From positions 310,001 through 374,000 of the forward strand of contig NZ_JAVBIJ010000001.1 in assembly GCF_032193765.1 (NCBI RefSeq): a stretch of 64,000 bases of DNA. The letters run 5' to 3'. Under the pieces are notes generated by a model. It ran no database searches. It worked only from the letters and a program-made list of their open reading frames with translations, and was not told where the DNA came from. This DNA is from Rhodoferax potami. GTDB lineage: Bacteria > Pseudomonadota > Gammaproteobacteria > Burkholderiales > Burkholderiaceae_C. This document shows positions 1 through 8,103 of this stretch, in pieces (within the stretch, counting starts at the first letter, position 1; each line of letters begins with the position of its first letter). The position numbers and the translations under genes were made by a program.

Positions 1-1212
1 AAGCCGATGCAGTTTGCCAACGGCATGGCAGAGCTGGCCGGCATGTTTGAGTTACAGGCTGCCGGCAAGGGGCTGCAGTTTCACTTCGAGGTCGTGGGCA
101 ATGTGCCCGAGTGGGTGCGGGCCGACGAAAAGCGCCTGCGCCAGATCTGTATCAACCTGCTGGGCAATGCCATCAAGTTCACCGCTACTGGCCGCGTGCG
201 CCTGGTGCTGCGCTATGCCCGCGAGATGGCGCACATCGAGATCCATGACACCGGCCCCGGGATGCGCGCCGAAGAGTTGGATCGGATTTTTGAGCCCTTC
301 ACGCGGGGCTCCACCGCGGCATCCGGGGTAGCGGTTGCGTCCGGCGGCTCAGGCCTGGGGCTCACGATTGCCAAGATGCTGACCGACCTGATGGGGGGCG
401 AGCTCACCGCCAACAGTGTGCCCGGTCAGGGCAGTGTGTTTAAAGTGCGCCTTTTTTTGCCGGAGCTGCACATGCCAGCTAGCGCAACCCGCCCGGCGGC
501 GCGCGCCAGCAAAACCCGGCTGGCTTATGCCGGTGCCCGGCGCAAGGTGCTGGTGGTCGACAACGAAGAGGCCGACCGCGAGCTTTTGGTGAGCCTTCTG
601 CAGCCTTTGGGTTTTGATGTGCGTACCGCTGCCAGCGGCCACGATGGGCTGGACCTCATGGCGGCCGGACTGCAGCCTGATGTGGTGTTACTCGATTTGG
701 CCATGCCCGGCATTGATGGCTGGGAGACTTTGCGCCGCATCCGCTCCAACCCGGCACTGGGGGGCAGCCAGCCGCAGGTCGCCATCGTGTCGGCCAATGC
801 GTTCGATCGCGGGCTCGACAACGGCTTGGGCTTGCCGCCCGAGGATTTCATTGTGAAGCCGGTGCGCCACAGCGAGCTGTTGGATTGGCTGGAGCGCAGG
901 CTGGAGTTGGTGTGGATCGACAAGCCCGCGCCTGCAGCCGCCCCGGAGGTGATGGATGTGCCGCTGGCAGTTGCCGCTGTGGTGTCCACGCCCGCGCTAC
1001 CGGCCGAGGCTGCCCGCGCCTTGCTGGAGGTGGCCCAGCTGGGCTACTACCGCGGCGTGATGAATTTGCTGCAGTCACTGCAGACCCGCTATCCGGCGAG
1101 CACAACCTTCCTGCAACAGCAGGAGGCCTTGGCCCGCCAGTACCAGTTTGAAACGATGTCTGACCAATTGCAAAAGGTGCTCGATGCCTGCTCCGCTGAT
1201 GAACCCCGCTGA
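1..1212 (+). CDS. Hybrid sensor histidine kinase/response regulator, C-terminal part (5' end outside window)
   Basis: The reading frame is open from the first base, so this is the 3' part of a larger gene. The visible protein has a histidine-kinase ATPase domain (N-box QICINLLGNAIKFT, G1 box HDTGPGM, G2 box GSGLGLTIAKML), then a receiver domain with the phospho-acceptor Asp in VVLLDLAMP (codon at 694-696) and a conserved Lys in FIVKP. A short helical tail follows. The dimerisation/phospho-His domain and any sensor domain lie upstream of the window. It overlaps the next gene, a response regulator, which makes a cognate two-component pair likely. The signal sensed cannot be deduced. Confidence 0.9.
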   Translation, partial: KPMQFANGMAELAGMFELQAAGKGLQFHFEVVGNVPEWVRADEKRLRQICINLLGNAIKFTATGRVRLVLRYAREMAHIEIHDTGPGMRAEELDRIFEPFTRGSTAASGVAVASGGSGLGLTIAKMLTDLMGGELTANSVPGQGSVFKVRLFLPELHMPASATRPAARASKTRLAYAGARRKVLVVDNEEADRELLVSLLQPLGFDVRTAASGHDGLDLMAAGLQPDVVLLDLAMPGIDGWETLRRIRSNPALGGSQPQVAIVSANAFDRGLDNGLGLPPEDFIVKPVRHSELLDWLERRLELVWIDKPAPAAAPEVMDVPLAVAAVVSTPALPAEAARALLEVAQLGYYRGVMNLLQSLQTRYPASTTFLQQQEALARQYQFETMSDQLQKVLDACSADEPR

Positions 1213-2194
1213 CACCCCGCCGGACACAGCCCGCCTGGACGGCACGCTGGACCGTGCCAACAGCGATGTGGTCCTCATCGTGGACGATGTGCCTGACAAC
1301 TTGGCCGTCTTACACGATGCCCTTGACGAGTCGGGCTACACCGTTTTGATTGCCACCTCCGGTGAGGCTGCCCTGATGCGCGCCATTCAGGCACTGCCCG
1401 ACGTGATTTTGCTGGACGCCATGATGCCCGGCATGGATGGTTTTGAGGTGGCACGCCGGCTCAAGGCGGCGCCGCAAACCACGCATATCCCCATCATCTT
1501 TATGACCGGCCTCACCGAGACCGAATACTTGGTGGCTGCGCTGGAGAGCGGCGGGGTGGACTATGTGACCAAGCCGATCAAGCCCAAAGAGGTGCTGGCC
1601 CGCATGGGGGTGCACCTGGCCGGCGCGCGCGAGCGCCGCCAGACCCGCAATGCGCTCGATGCCTTTGGCTACGCCACCATCACAGTGCGTGCCGCGGATG
1701 GCTGCCTGATGTGGCAAACCCCCTTGGCGCGCGAGCTGCTGGAGCGCTACTGTGGAACCCAGGCTCCAATCACACCGCCCGAAGTGTTGGGCTGGTTGCA
1801 GGCCTGCCTGCAAACTGTGGCCCGGGGTGACGAGCCGGCCAAGCTGAGCCTGGAGCGCGGCCCCAAGCGGCTGACCTTTCGTCTGCATCAGCAGATCGGC
1901 GACAGCGATGCCGGCGGCGACTGGCTCATCGTGATGCGGGAGGTGTCTGACACCGCGGTGATCGAGGCCATGAGCCTGTCATTCAAGCTCACCGCCAAAG
2001 AGGCGGAGGTCTTGTACTGGGTGGTCAAAGGCAAAACCAACAAAGACATTGGCGACATTCTGGGCAGCAGCCCGATGACCGTCAAAAAACACCTCGAGCG
2101 CGTGTTCGTGAAGCTCGGTGTGGAAACCCGCACCGCCGCTGCGGGCATGGCCATGAGCCGCATCCGGCAGCTGCATCCCCAGTTCGAGGGCTAA
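1184..2194 (+). CDS. Response regulator, REC plus LuxR-type DNA-binding domain
   Basis: About 336 residues. An N-terminal receiver domain (VVLIVDDVPDN start, phospho-acceptor Asp in VILLDAMMPGMDG, Lys in YVTKPIKP) is followed by a roughly 100-residue middle region without a recognised motif and a C-terminal LuxR/GerE helix-turn-helix (LTAKEAEVLYWVVKGKTNKD, then SPMTVKKHLERVFVKLGV). I chose the ATG at 1184 because AAAAGG ends six bases before it; ATG 1199 is an alternative. It overlaps the end of the upstream hybrid kinase, so the two are probably co-transcribed and act together. Target genes are unknown. Confidence 0.9.
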   Translation: MPAPLMNPADTPPDTARLDGTLDRANSDVVLIVDDVPDNLAVLHDALDESGYTVLIATSGEAALMRAIQALPDVILLDAMMPGMDGFEVARRLKAAPQTTHIPIIFMTGLTETEYLVAALESGGVDYVTKPIKPKEVLARMGVHLAGARERRQTRNALDAFGYATITVRAADGCLMWQTPLARELLERYCGTQAPITPPEVLGWLQACLQTVARGDEPAKLSLERGPKRLTFRLHQQIGDSDAGGDWLIVMREVSDTAVIEAMSLSFKLTAKEAEVLYWVVKGKTNKDIGDILGSSPMTVKKHLERVFVKLGVETRTAAAGMAMSRIRQLHPQFEG

Positions 2195-2312
2195 CGCACT
2201 GACGATTGTTTGACCTAGCGCAATCCTGTTTGCCTTGAGGCTATCTGTCGCTTACCTCCGCTTTACGTGGGGTTTGTAAAGTGGTCTGGTTCAGATAAGC
2301 AAGGATCAAGGG

Positions 2313-3647
2313 ATGCAAAAAATCAAGTACGTGTTGTGGGGTTTGCTGCTGGGGCTGACCGCGTGGTGGCTGTGGGCAGACCCGCTGCTGAGCACCCCGC
2401 TGGGCTTTTTCGCGGTGCGTAATTCGCTGGTCAATTACACCGGCTTGCTGGGCATGGCCATGATGAGTGTGGGCATGGTGCTGGCGGTGCGGCCGGTGTG
2501 GTTTGAGCCTTACCTGGGCGGGCTGGACAAGATGTACCGCCTGCACAAATGGCTGGGTATTGGCGGCTTGGTGGTGTCCGTCTTGCACTGGTTGTGCTCC
2601 AACGCACCGAAGTGGTTGATCGGGTCCGGGCTCATGGCGCAGCCCACCGGTGGGCGCCCACCGCGGGTGGAGCAAACCGTGGAGATTTTCAAACTCTTTC
2701 AGAGCTGGCGCGGTCTGGCCGAGGGTGTGGGCGAGTGGGCGTTTTATGTCACGGTACTGATGATTGCCTTGGCCCTCATCAAGCGCTTCCCTTACAAGTG
2801 GTTTTTCCGAACCCACCGGGTGTTGGCTGTCACCTATCTGGTGCTGGTGTTCCATGCGGTGGTGCTGATGAACTTCAGTTACTGGGCGCAAGGCCTGGCG
2901 CCGTTCATGGCCGTCCTCATGCTGGCGGGTGCGGTGTCGGCGGTGGTGGTGCTGTTCCGCAAAGTGGGTGAGCACCGCAAGGTGGCGGGGGTGATCGAGG
3001 CGGTGGAGCGCTTTGATGAGTTGCAAGTGCTCTACGTGGCGCTGCGCCTGGACGGGCGCTGGCCCGGTCACCAAGCGGGGCAGTTTGCGTTTGTGAATTT
3101 CGATACCAAAGAGGGCGCACACCCCTTCACCATCAGCTCCGCGTGGCAGGGCGATGGGCACATCACCTTCCTCATCAAAGAGCTGGGCGACTACACCCGC
3201 ACTTTGCCCGACTATCTGGCGGTGGGGCATGCGGTAGAAATCGAAGGCCCCTACGGTCAGTTCACCTTCCAGGGCCCCAAGCGGCGCCAGATTTGGGTGG
3301 GGGCGGGCATTGGCATTACCCCGTTTGTGGCCCGCATGAAAACGCTGGCCGGTGCCCCGGACAGCAAGCAGATTGACCTGTTTCACTCCACTACCGTGCT
3401 GGACCCGCGCGCCATCGACAAGATGGAAGATGACGCAGCCTCCGCCGGCGTGCGCTTGCATGTGTTGCACGACGCGCGCGATGGCCGACTCGACGCCGCA
3501 CGCCTGTGTGCAGCCGTGCCCGACTGGCGTGAGGCCGATGTCTGGTTCTGTGGCCCGCCCGCCTTTGGCCGGGCCCTGAAAGCAGCGCTGGTGGCACAGG
3601 GATTGCCGGCTGCGGACTTTCACCAGGAACTGTTCGAGATGCGGTGA
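2313..3647 (+). CDS. Ferric-reductase-like membrane flavocytochrome (FRE/NOX family)
   Basis: 444 residues. The N-terminal half has about six hydrophobic helices with membrane histidines (RLHKWLG, SVLHW, RTHRVL, VFHAVV), matching the ferric reductase-like transmembrane domain that carries haem. The C-terminal half is a ferredoxin-NADP-reductase-type module: flavin motif HPFTISS near residue 271, NAD(P) motif GAGIGITPF near 329, and the terminal CGPPAFGRAL...FHQELFEMR signature. Such proteins move electrons from NAD(P)H across the inner membrane; the acceptor (ferric chelate, oxygen or a periplasmic partner) cannot be told from sequence. No Fur-like box is evident in the 118-bp upstream gap. 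Confidence 0.85.
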   Translation: MQKIKYVLWGLLLGLTAWWLWADPLLSTPLGFFAVRNSLVNYTGLLGMAMMSVGMVLAVRPVWFEPYLGGLDKMYRLHKWLGIGGLVVSVLHWLCSNAPKWLIGSGLMAQPTGGRPPRVEQTVEIFKLFQSWRGLAEGVGEWAFYVTVLMIALALIKRFPYKWFFRTHRVLAVTYLVLVFHAVVLMNFSYWAQGLAPFMAVLMLAGAVSAVVVLFRKVGEHRKVAGVIEAVERFDELQVLYVALRLDGRWPGHQAGQFAFVNFDTKEGAHPFTISSAWQGDGHITFLIKELGDYTRTLPDYLAVGHAVEIEGPYGQFTFQGPKRRQIWVGAGIGITPFVARMKTLAGAPDSKQIDLFHSTTVLDPRAIDKMEDDAASAGVRLHVLHDARDGRLDAARLCAAVPDWREADVWFCGPPAFGRALKAALVAQGLPAADFHQELFEMR

Positions 3648-3665
3648 GGCTGCGACAATCACCGC

Positions 3666-3929
3666 ATGAGCACCGATGCATCTCCACCCGCCCCGCCCAA
3701 GCAAGCCAACAACCCCTTGCATGGCAAGACCCTGGAAGCCATCGTGACCGAACTGTCGGACTACTATGGCTGGGATGGGTTGGGTGAGCGCATCCCGGTG
3801 CGCTGCTTTACGTTTGAGCCCAGCGTGGGCTCCAGCCTCAAGTTTTTGCGTAAAACTCCTTGGGCGCGTGACAAGGTCGAAGGGCTCTACCTGTTCATGC
3901 TGCGCGAAATACGCCGTTCAGGGCGCTGA
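3666..3929 (+). CDS. VF530 family (DUF2132) small DNA-binding-like protein
   Basis: 87 residues. The core [20 protein letters not shown] ... [10 protein letters not shown] ... [17 protein letters not shown] matches the conserved VF530/DUF2132 family (COG4628), whose founder is a small helical protein from Vibrio. The function is uncharacterised in the family; a nucleic-acid role has been suggested on fold grounds only. It starts 18 bases after the flavocytochrome gene, so the two are likely co-transcribed. The first 15 residues are a Pro-rich leader not normally conserved. Confidence 0.85.
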   Translation: MSTDASPPAPPKQANNPLHGKTLEAIVTELSDYYGWDGLGERIPVRCFTFEPSVGSSLKFLRKTPWARDKVEGLYLFMLREIRRSGR

Positions 3930-3993
3930 GCCGCGCCGTTTGTCGCGCCCGCCGCACTTTTTTAGCGAGTGCCGGGAACCTGACTGTTCATAT

Positions 3994-4026
3994 TTTTTGA
4001 ATCAAGTCATCAATTAGATTCAAAAA
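3994..4026. promoter_or_regulatory. 10-bp perfect inverted repeat upstream of cytochrome b561 gene
   Basis: TTTTTGAATC at 3994-4003 and GATTCAAAAA at 4017-4026 are exact reverse complements separated by 13 bases. The element is AT-rich in a GC-rich genome and ends 32 bases before the cytochrome b561 start codon. It is not followed by a T-tract in the + direction, so an operator is more likely than a terminator. The cognate regulator is unknown. Confidence 0.45.
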
Positions 4027-4058
4027 TCAGCAATTCATGCCCCCCTAGACTTCGGGGC

Positions 4059-4637
4059 ATGGCATCCAACCACACTTCCTCTTTCGACGCTGGCACCAAG
4101 CGCTATAGCCTCACGGCCATCGTGTTGCATTGGGTGCTGGGCGCTGCACTTCTGGGCATTTTTGCGGTCGGTCTGTACATGACCGATTTGCCTTTCTCGC
4201 CCACCCGCTTGAAGCTCTACAACTGGCACAAATGGGCGGGTGTGACGATTCTGGTGCTGTCTGCCTTGCGTTTGCTGTGGCGCCTGACACACCGCCCGCC
4301 CGCATTGCCCGGCAAGATTTCCAAAGCCATGCCCGCATGGCAGCACTGGGCTCACCACGGCACCCACCACGCGCTGTACGCCTTGTTTTTCCTGGTCCCG
4401 CTGATCGGCTGGGCGTATAGCTCGGCATCCGGTTTCCCGATCGTGGTGTTCGGCGTGTTGCCTTTGCCTGACTTTGTGCCGGTCGACAAGGCCTTGGCAG
4501 AAATGATCAAGCCTTTCCATGAACTTACTGCGTTTGCCTTGATCGGACTGGCCGGTCTGCACATTGCCGCTGCACTCAAGCACCAGTGGATCGACCGCGA
4601 CGGCCTGATCAACCGCATGTTGCCCGGCCGCGACTGA
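4059..4637 (+). CDS. Cytochrome b561 family protein
   Basis: 192 residues with four hydrophobic segments and spaced histidines (LTAIVLHWVLG, NWHKWAGV, HHGTHHALY, FHELTAFALIGLAGLHIAAAL) that suit binding of two b haems, as in the bacterial CybB type. These inner-membrane proteins pass electrons between quinol and a periplasmic acceptor. It is followed closely by two YceI genes, an arrangement common in proteobacteria in which the YceI lipocalin is thought to bind a polyprenyl quinone-like ligand. A strong inverted repeat lies just upstream. Confidence 0.9.
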   Translation: MASNHTSSFDAGTKRYSLTAIVLHWVLGAALLGIFAVGLYMTDLPFSPTRLKLYNWHKWAGVTILVLSALRLLWRLTHRPPALPGKISKAMPAWQHWAHHGTHHALYALFFLVPLIGWAYSSASGFPIVVFGVLPLPDFVPVDKALAEMIKPFHELTAFALIGLAGLHIAAALKHQWIDRDGLINRMLPGRD

Positions 4638-4661
4638 ACCCTTTAACTGATTGGATTTGAC

Positions 4662-5234
4662 ATGATGGTTTCCCGCGTAATTCTGTCCACCGCGATTGCA
4701 GCGTCTGCACTCCTCGGCACATCTGCCTTTGCCCAGCAAAAGCTGGTGCCCGCTCAAAGCGAGATCGTGTTCGTAAGCAAGCAGATGGGTGTGCCGGTGG
4801 AAGGCCGCTTCAAGAAGTTCGATGCGCAAATCGCCTTCGATCCTGCCAAGCCTGACGCCAGCAAGATCGCATTCACCGTCGACATTGCCAGTGCCACCCT
4901 GGGTGTGCCCGAGACCGATGCCGAGTTGCCCCGCCCCAACTGGTTCAACACCGCCAAGTTCCCGCAAGCGACCTTTCAGTCCACCGCCGTCAAAGGCTTG
5001 GGTGGTGGCAAGTTTGAAGTGAGCGGCAAGCTGGCCATCAAAGGCAATAGCCGCGACGTCGTGGTGCCGGTGGCTTTGGCCCAGAGCGGCGCCACCACCA
5101 CCGTGACCGGCACCTTCCCGCTCAAGCGCCTGGCTTTCAAGATCGGCGAGAACGAGTGGGCCGACACCTCCATGGTCGCTGACGACGTGCAAGTCAAGTT
5201 CAAGCTCGCGCTGACCGGCGTGGGCAAGATGTAA
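4662..5234 (+). CDS. YceI family periplasmic protein (first copy)
   Basis: 190 residues. A cleavable signal peptide ends near ATSAFAQQ (ILSTAIAASALLGTSAFAQ), followed by the YceI lipocalin-like beta-barrel domain with LVPAQSEIVFVSKQMG, RFKKFDAQIAFDP, PRPNWFNTAKFPQATFQS and a C-terminal DDVQVKFKL strand. Members bind polyprenyl chains in a hydrophobic pocket; their physiological role is not settled. It lies 24 bases after cytochrome b561 and 45 bases before a second YceI gene, suggesting one operon. Tandem ATG codons at 4662 and 4665 leave the exact start open. Confidence 0.88.
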   Translation: MMVSRVILSTAIAASALLGTSAFAQQKLVPAQSEIVFVSKQMGVPVEGRFKKFDAQIAFDPAKPDASKIAFTVDIASATLGVPETDAELPRPNWFNTAKFPQATFQSTAVKGLGGGKFEVSGKLAIKGNSRDVVVPVALAQSGATTTVTGTFPLKRLAFKIGENEWADTSMVADDVQVKFKLALTGVGKM

Positions 5235-5279
5235 GTTTTTCCAGTTTCTTTTTAACCAACCCGTAAATCAGGAGTTTTT

Positions 5280-5852
5280 ATGCGTACTTCCCTCATCGCT
5301 GCCGCCTTGGCACTGTCCGCTTTCGCCGGTGCTGCCAGCGCCCAATCCGCGACTTACGCGATTGACTCTTCCCACACTTTCTCCAGCTTTTCTTACAACC
5401 ACTTTGGTTTGTCCAATCAGCAAAGCCGTTTCAACACCACCACCGGTACCGTGACTTTTGATAAGGCCGGCAAGACAGGCGCAGTGGATGTCGTGATCGA
5501 CATGAAGACAGTGGAAACCGGTTCGTCCGCTTTCAACGGCCACATCCAGGGCGAAGACTTCCTGGACACCACCAAGTTCCCAACCGCGACTTTCAAGTCC
5601 ACCAAAGTGGTGTTTGAAGGCGACAAGCCAGCTGCAGTCGAAGGCAACCTGACCATCAAGGGCATCACCAAGCCTGTGACCCTGAAATTGACCAACTTCG
5701 TGTCTACTGCTCACCCGATGAACAAGAAAGACGTTATCGGCGCCAACGCCACTACTACCGTCAAGCGCAGCGAATTCGGCGCTGGCAAGTTCGCGCCTGC
5801 AGTGGGCGACGACGTGACCATCACCATCGCTATCGAAGCGATCAAGCAGTAA
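5280..5852 (+). CDS. YceI family periplasmic protein (second copy)
   Basis: 190 residues with a signal peptide (SLIAAALALSAFAGAASAQS) and a full YceI domain (ATYAIDSSHTFSSFSYNHFG, FDKAGKTGAVDVVIDMKTV, DTTKFPTATFKSTKVVFEG, FAPAVGDDVTITIAIEAIK). It is only distantly similar to the preceding YceI protein, so this is an old paralogue pair rather than a recent duplication. GGAG sits about nine bases before the ATG. A rho-independent terminator follows at 5888-5916, closing the cytochrome b561-YceI-YceI unit. Confidence 0.9.
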   Translation: MRTSLIAAALALSAFAGAASAQSATYAIDSSHTFSSFSYNHFGLSNQQSRFNTTTGTVTFDKAGKTGAVDVVIDMKTVETGSSAFNGHIQGEDFLDTTKFPTATFKSTKVVFEGDKPAAVEGNLTIKGITKPVTLKLTNFVSTAHPMNKKDVIGANATTTVKRSEFGAGKFAPAVGDDVTITIAIEAIKQ

Positions 5853-5887
5853 TCTGCCACCAGACCGCGTTCCCGCGGATTGATCTG

Positions 5888-5916
5888 AAGGCCCGCCGCA
5901 AGGCTGGCCTTTTTTT
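5888..5916 (+). terminator. Rho-independent terminator after the second YceI gene
   Basis: AAGGCC (5888-5893) pairs with GGCCTT (5906-5911) across a 12-base loop and the stem runs into a run of seven T. It lies 35 bases past the stop codon of the second YceI gene. Confidence 0.75.
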
Positions 5917-5926
5917 ATGCAAAATC

Positions 5927-5975
5927 AGGCTCTAGCGCAGGATTCATCTGCGCAGTCAGCTATATTTTTCATAGC
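5927..5975 (+). repeat. 49-bp dispersed repeat, intergenic copy
   Basis: This copy keeps the family landmarks: CTAGCGC at the left, CTGCGCA in the middle, and the terminal GCTAT(7)ATAGC hairpin at 5959-5975. It sits between the YceI terminator and the ABC ATPase gene. Other copies are at 10411, 27737, 41052, 43519, 60420 and 62672, plus a partial at 41109. Confidence 0.65.
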
Positions 5976-5999
5976 AACCAGTCATCCGCTTGTACCTCT

Positions 6000-6644
6000 A
6001 TGTCCGCTTCTGAATCGCCCGCCTCTTCTGCCGTGTTGATCGCCCGTGCCTTGCGCTGCAGCGCAGGCCCCCACCGTTTGTGGGGCCCGCTGGATGTGCA
6101 GCTGTCAGCCGGAGTGACCTGGGTGACCGGCGGGGAAGGGCGGGGCAAATCGAGTTTGCTGCGCATGCTGGCTGGCGACCTCGTGGTGCCGGGGAGCAAC
6201 CTGCAGCTGGCCGGCACCGGCCTGCAGACCGACCCTGCCCAGTACCGCAGAAAAGCCTTTTGGATGGACCCACGCACCAGTGCCTGGGACCAGTCTTCTC
6301 CCTTGCAGTTTTGGGAGCAAGGCAAGCGCCTCTGGCCCCTGTGGCGTGCGGAAATCTGCCGCGAGCTGGCGTCCGCCTTGGGGCTGGACGAGCACCTTGC
6401 GAAACCGATGTACATGCTGTCTACCGGCTCCAAGCGCAAGGTTTGGATTACGGCGGCCTGCGCCAGTGGTGCGGAGCTCACCTGCTTGGATGAGCCCTTC
6501 GCCGCCTTGGACCGTGCCTCCATACGCACCATCACCGAGCTGCTGCAGGATGCGGCGGCGCACAGTCCGCGCGCCTGGGTGTTGGCAGACTATGAAGCGC
6601 CTGCCGGGGTGCCACTCGCCGCCACCATCAATTTGGGCGCTTGA
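6000..6644 (+). CDS. Stand-alone ABC-type ATP-binding protein
   Basis: 214 residues, the size of a single nucleotide-binding domain. Walker A is GGEGRGKSS (residue ~44), the signature loop is LSTGSKRK (~140) and Walker B is LTCLDEPFAALD (~160). The switch-loop His expected about 30 residues after Walker B is not seen; the region reads AWVLADYEAP. No permease gene is adjacent, and the next gene downstream is a dioxygenase. The size and compactness recall CcmA-type exporters, but the substrate and the membrane partner are unknown. Confidence 0.75.
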   Translation: MSASESPASSAVLIARALRCSAGPHRLWGPLDVQLSAGVTWVTGGEGRGKSSLLRMLAGDLVVPGSNLQLAGTGLQTDPAQYRRKAFWMDPRTSAWDQSSPLQFWEQGKRLWPLWRAEICRELASALGLDEHLAKPMYMLSTGSKRKVWITAACASGAELTCLDEPFAALDRASIRTITELLQDAAAHSPRAWVLADYEAPAGVPLAATINLGA

Positions 6645-6681
6645 GCCCCGTGAATTTCGTCCTTTTGACCAGGAGAACCCT

Positions 6682-7488
6682 ATGACTTCCCGACTGCCCA
6701 CCTACTTTGTGTCCCACGGCGGTGGCCCTTGGCCTTGGATGGCGGATATGCGCGAGATGCTGGCCAGCTTGGACACGGCTCTGGCCGATATGCCGCGCCA
6801 GATCGGCCGCACGCCCAAGGCTGTTCTGATCATTACTGCGCACTGGGAAGAGCGTGCGTTTACCCTGGGCTCCAGTCCGGCGCCCGGCATGGTCTACGAC
6901 TACGGCGGTTTCCCGGCACACACCTACTCGGTGGTGTACCCCGCACCGGGTGCCCCTGAACTGGCCACGCGGGTACAGGGTCTGCTGCAAGAGGCGGGTC
7001 TGCCCGTGGCGCTGGACTCCGAGCGTGGCTACGACCACGGCACTTTTGTGCCCTTGGCCGTGATGTACCCGGATGCACAAGTGCCGGTGTTGCAAATGTC
7101 CCTGCGCGCGGGGCTGGACCCGGCTGAGCACATTGCGTTGGGTCGTGCGCTGGCGCCGTTGCGGGATGAAGATGTGTTGATCGTGGGCAGTGGCCTGAGC
7201 TATCACAACCTGCGCAATTTTGGTGCGGGCGGGCGGGCTCCGTCCAAGGCCTTTGACGTCTGGTTGCAAGACGTCATGGCCGCTACGCCTGCGGTGCGGG
7301 CAGAAGCGCTGGTGAACTGGGAGTCAGCGCCGGCCGCCCGCATCTGCCATCCGCGTGAAGAACATTTGTTGCCGCTGATGGTGGCCGTGGGCGCCGCCTA
7401 CGACGACGCTGCAGAGTGCGTGTACCACGACGAAGCGGTGTTTGGCGGCGTGACAGCGTCCAGCTTCCGCTTCGGCACAGCCAGCTAA
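6682..7488 (+). CDS. LigB/DODA-type extradiol dioxygenase family protein (YgiD-like)
   Basis: 268 residues from the ATG at 6682, which has AGGAG eight bases upstream; the frame is open much further upstream but that part overlaps the ABC gene. Motifs typical of the class III extradiol dioxygenase family are present: YFVSHGGGPWPW at the N-terminus, IITAHWEE, YDYGGFP, the active-site-like ERGYDHGTFVPL and the C-terminal HPREEHLLPLMVA. In bacteria these are usually annotated as 4,5-DOPA dioxygenase and use a mononuclear metal bound by His residues. The natural substrate here is not indicated by the neighbours. Confidence 0.88.
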   Translation: MTSRLPTYFVSHGGGPWPWMADMREMLASLDTALADMPRQIGRTPKAVLIITAHWEERAFTLGSSPAPGMVYDYGGFPAHTYSVVYPAPGAPELATRVQGLLQEAGLPVALDSERGYDHGTFVPLAVMYPDAQVPVLQMSLRAGLDPAEHIALGRALAPLRDEDVLIVGSGLSYHNLRNFGAGGRAPSKAFDVWLQDVMAATPAVRAEALVNWESAPAARICHPREEHLLPLMVAVGAAYDDAAECVYHDEAVFGGVTASSFRFGTAS

Positions 7489-7517
7489 ACGTAGGGGGCC
7501 AGAGGCCCGGGCGCGGT

Positions 7518-7925
7518 TCAGGGGCTTGCAGCCGTTTCTCGGAATGCAGGCTGCGCTGTGCGTGCGGGCAGCGCCCGGTGCTGCGGGGACACGGGTGCAG
7601 CCGGTGTCTGGGCTGAGACCATCTCGTCCAGAATATCGAGGGCATATTCGCAGACCAGAGCTGCGTGCTCCAGTTGGCGGTTTTTGTCTTCCAGTGCCGG
7701 AATCTCGTCGGTCCTTCCCAGTAGCATCAGGCCGATTTTTCGCTGGTTGTTAAACACCATGTGTTTGGCATCTGACATGCGGTCTTTGATGCGCTTGCGG
7801 CAAGCGCCCAGCCAGTCTTCTTCCTCGAGCACCCATTCAGCCAAAGTGGCTGCAATCAACGTTCTCGCGGCGCGGCGAAAAGTAAGCTGGTGGGGTGATG
7901 CGGCGGTTTTGAGTGGGGCTGACAT
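7518..7925 (-). CDS. Uncharacterised helical protein
   Basis: 135 residues from the ATG at 7925, preceded by GAGGG at a plausible distance; a longer frame starts at 7973. I do not recognise the family. The middle is rich in charged helix (AEWVLEEEDWLGACRKRIKDRMSDAKHMVF, then EIPALEDKNRQLEHAALVCEYALDILDEMV), suggesting a small soluble coiled or bundled protein, with a low-complexity Pro/Ala-rich tail after residue ~105. There is no signal peptide or membrane segment. It is convergent with the dioxygenase gene, so the two are not co-transcribed. Confidence 0.6.
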   Translation of the reverse strand: MSAPLKTAASPHQLTFRRAARTLIAATLAEWVLEEEDWLGACRKRIKDRMSDAKHMVFNNQRKIGLMLLGRTDEIPALEDKNRQLEHAALVCEYALDILDEMVSAQTPAAPVSPQHRALPARTAQPAFRETAASP

Positions 7926-8103
7926 GGTTTTGTGCCCTCTGGCGGGGCTCCCTGCTTTGGATTGAGCCAACAATAAGGTTTTTCCCGGTCGTCAGGGGCC
8001 GCCAATTGTTGTCCTCTGGACAATCTGACGCAAAAAACCGCCGATATGTGAACTTTTACGGGCATTTGCCGCCAGTCCGAGGCGGCCTGCGGCGACGCGC
8101 CAA

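Noticed and set aside
2241..3722. Long minus-strand open frame opposite the ferric-reductase-like gene
   Set aside because: His/Gln/Arg-rich composition typical of the reverse strand of a GC-rich gene; no motif and no ribosome site.
4662..5852. Two YceI genes as a recent tandem duplication
   Set aside because: The proteins share the fold but little sequence identity and there is no DNA-level repeat, so the pair is old.
6280..6681. Extension of the dioxygenase into the ABC ATPase gene
   Set aside because: The added residues have no similarity to the family and the ATG at 6682 has a good AGGAG.
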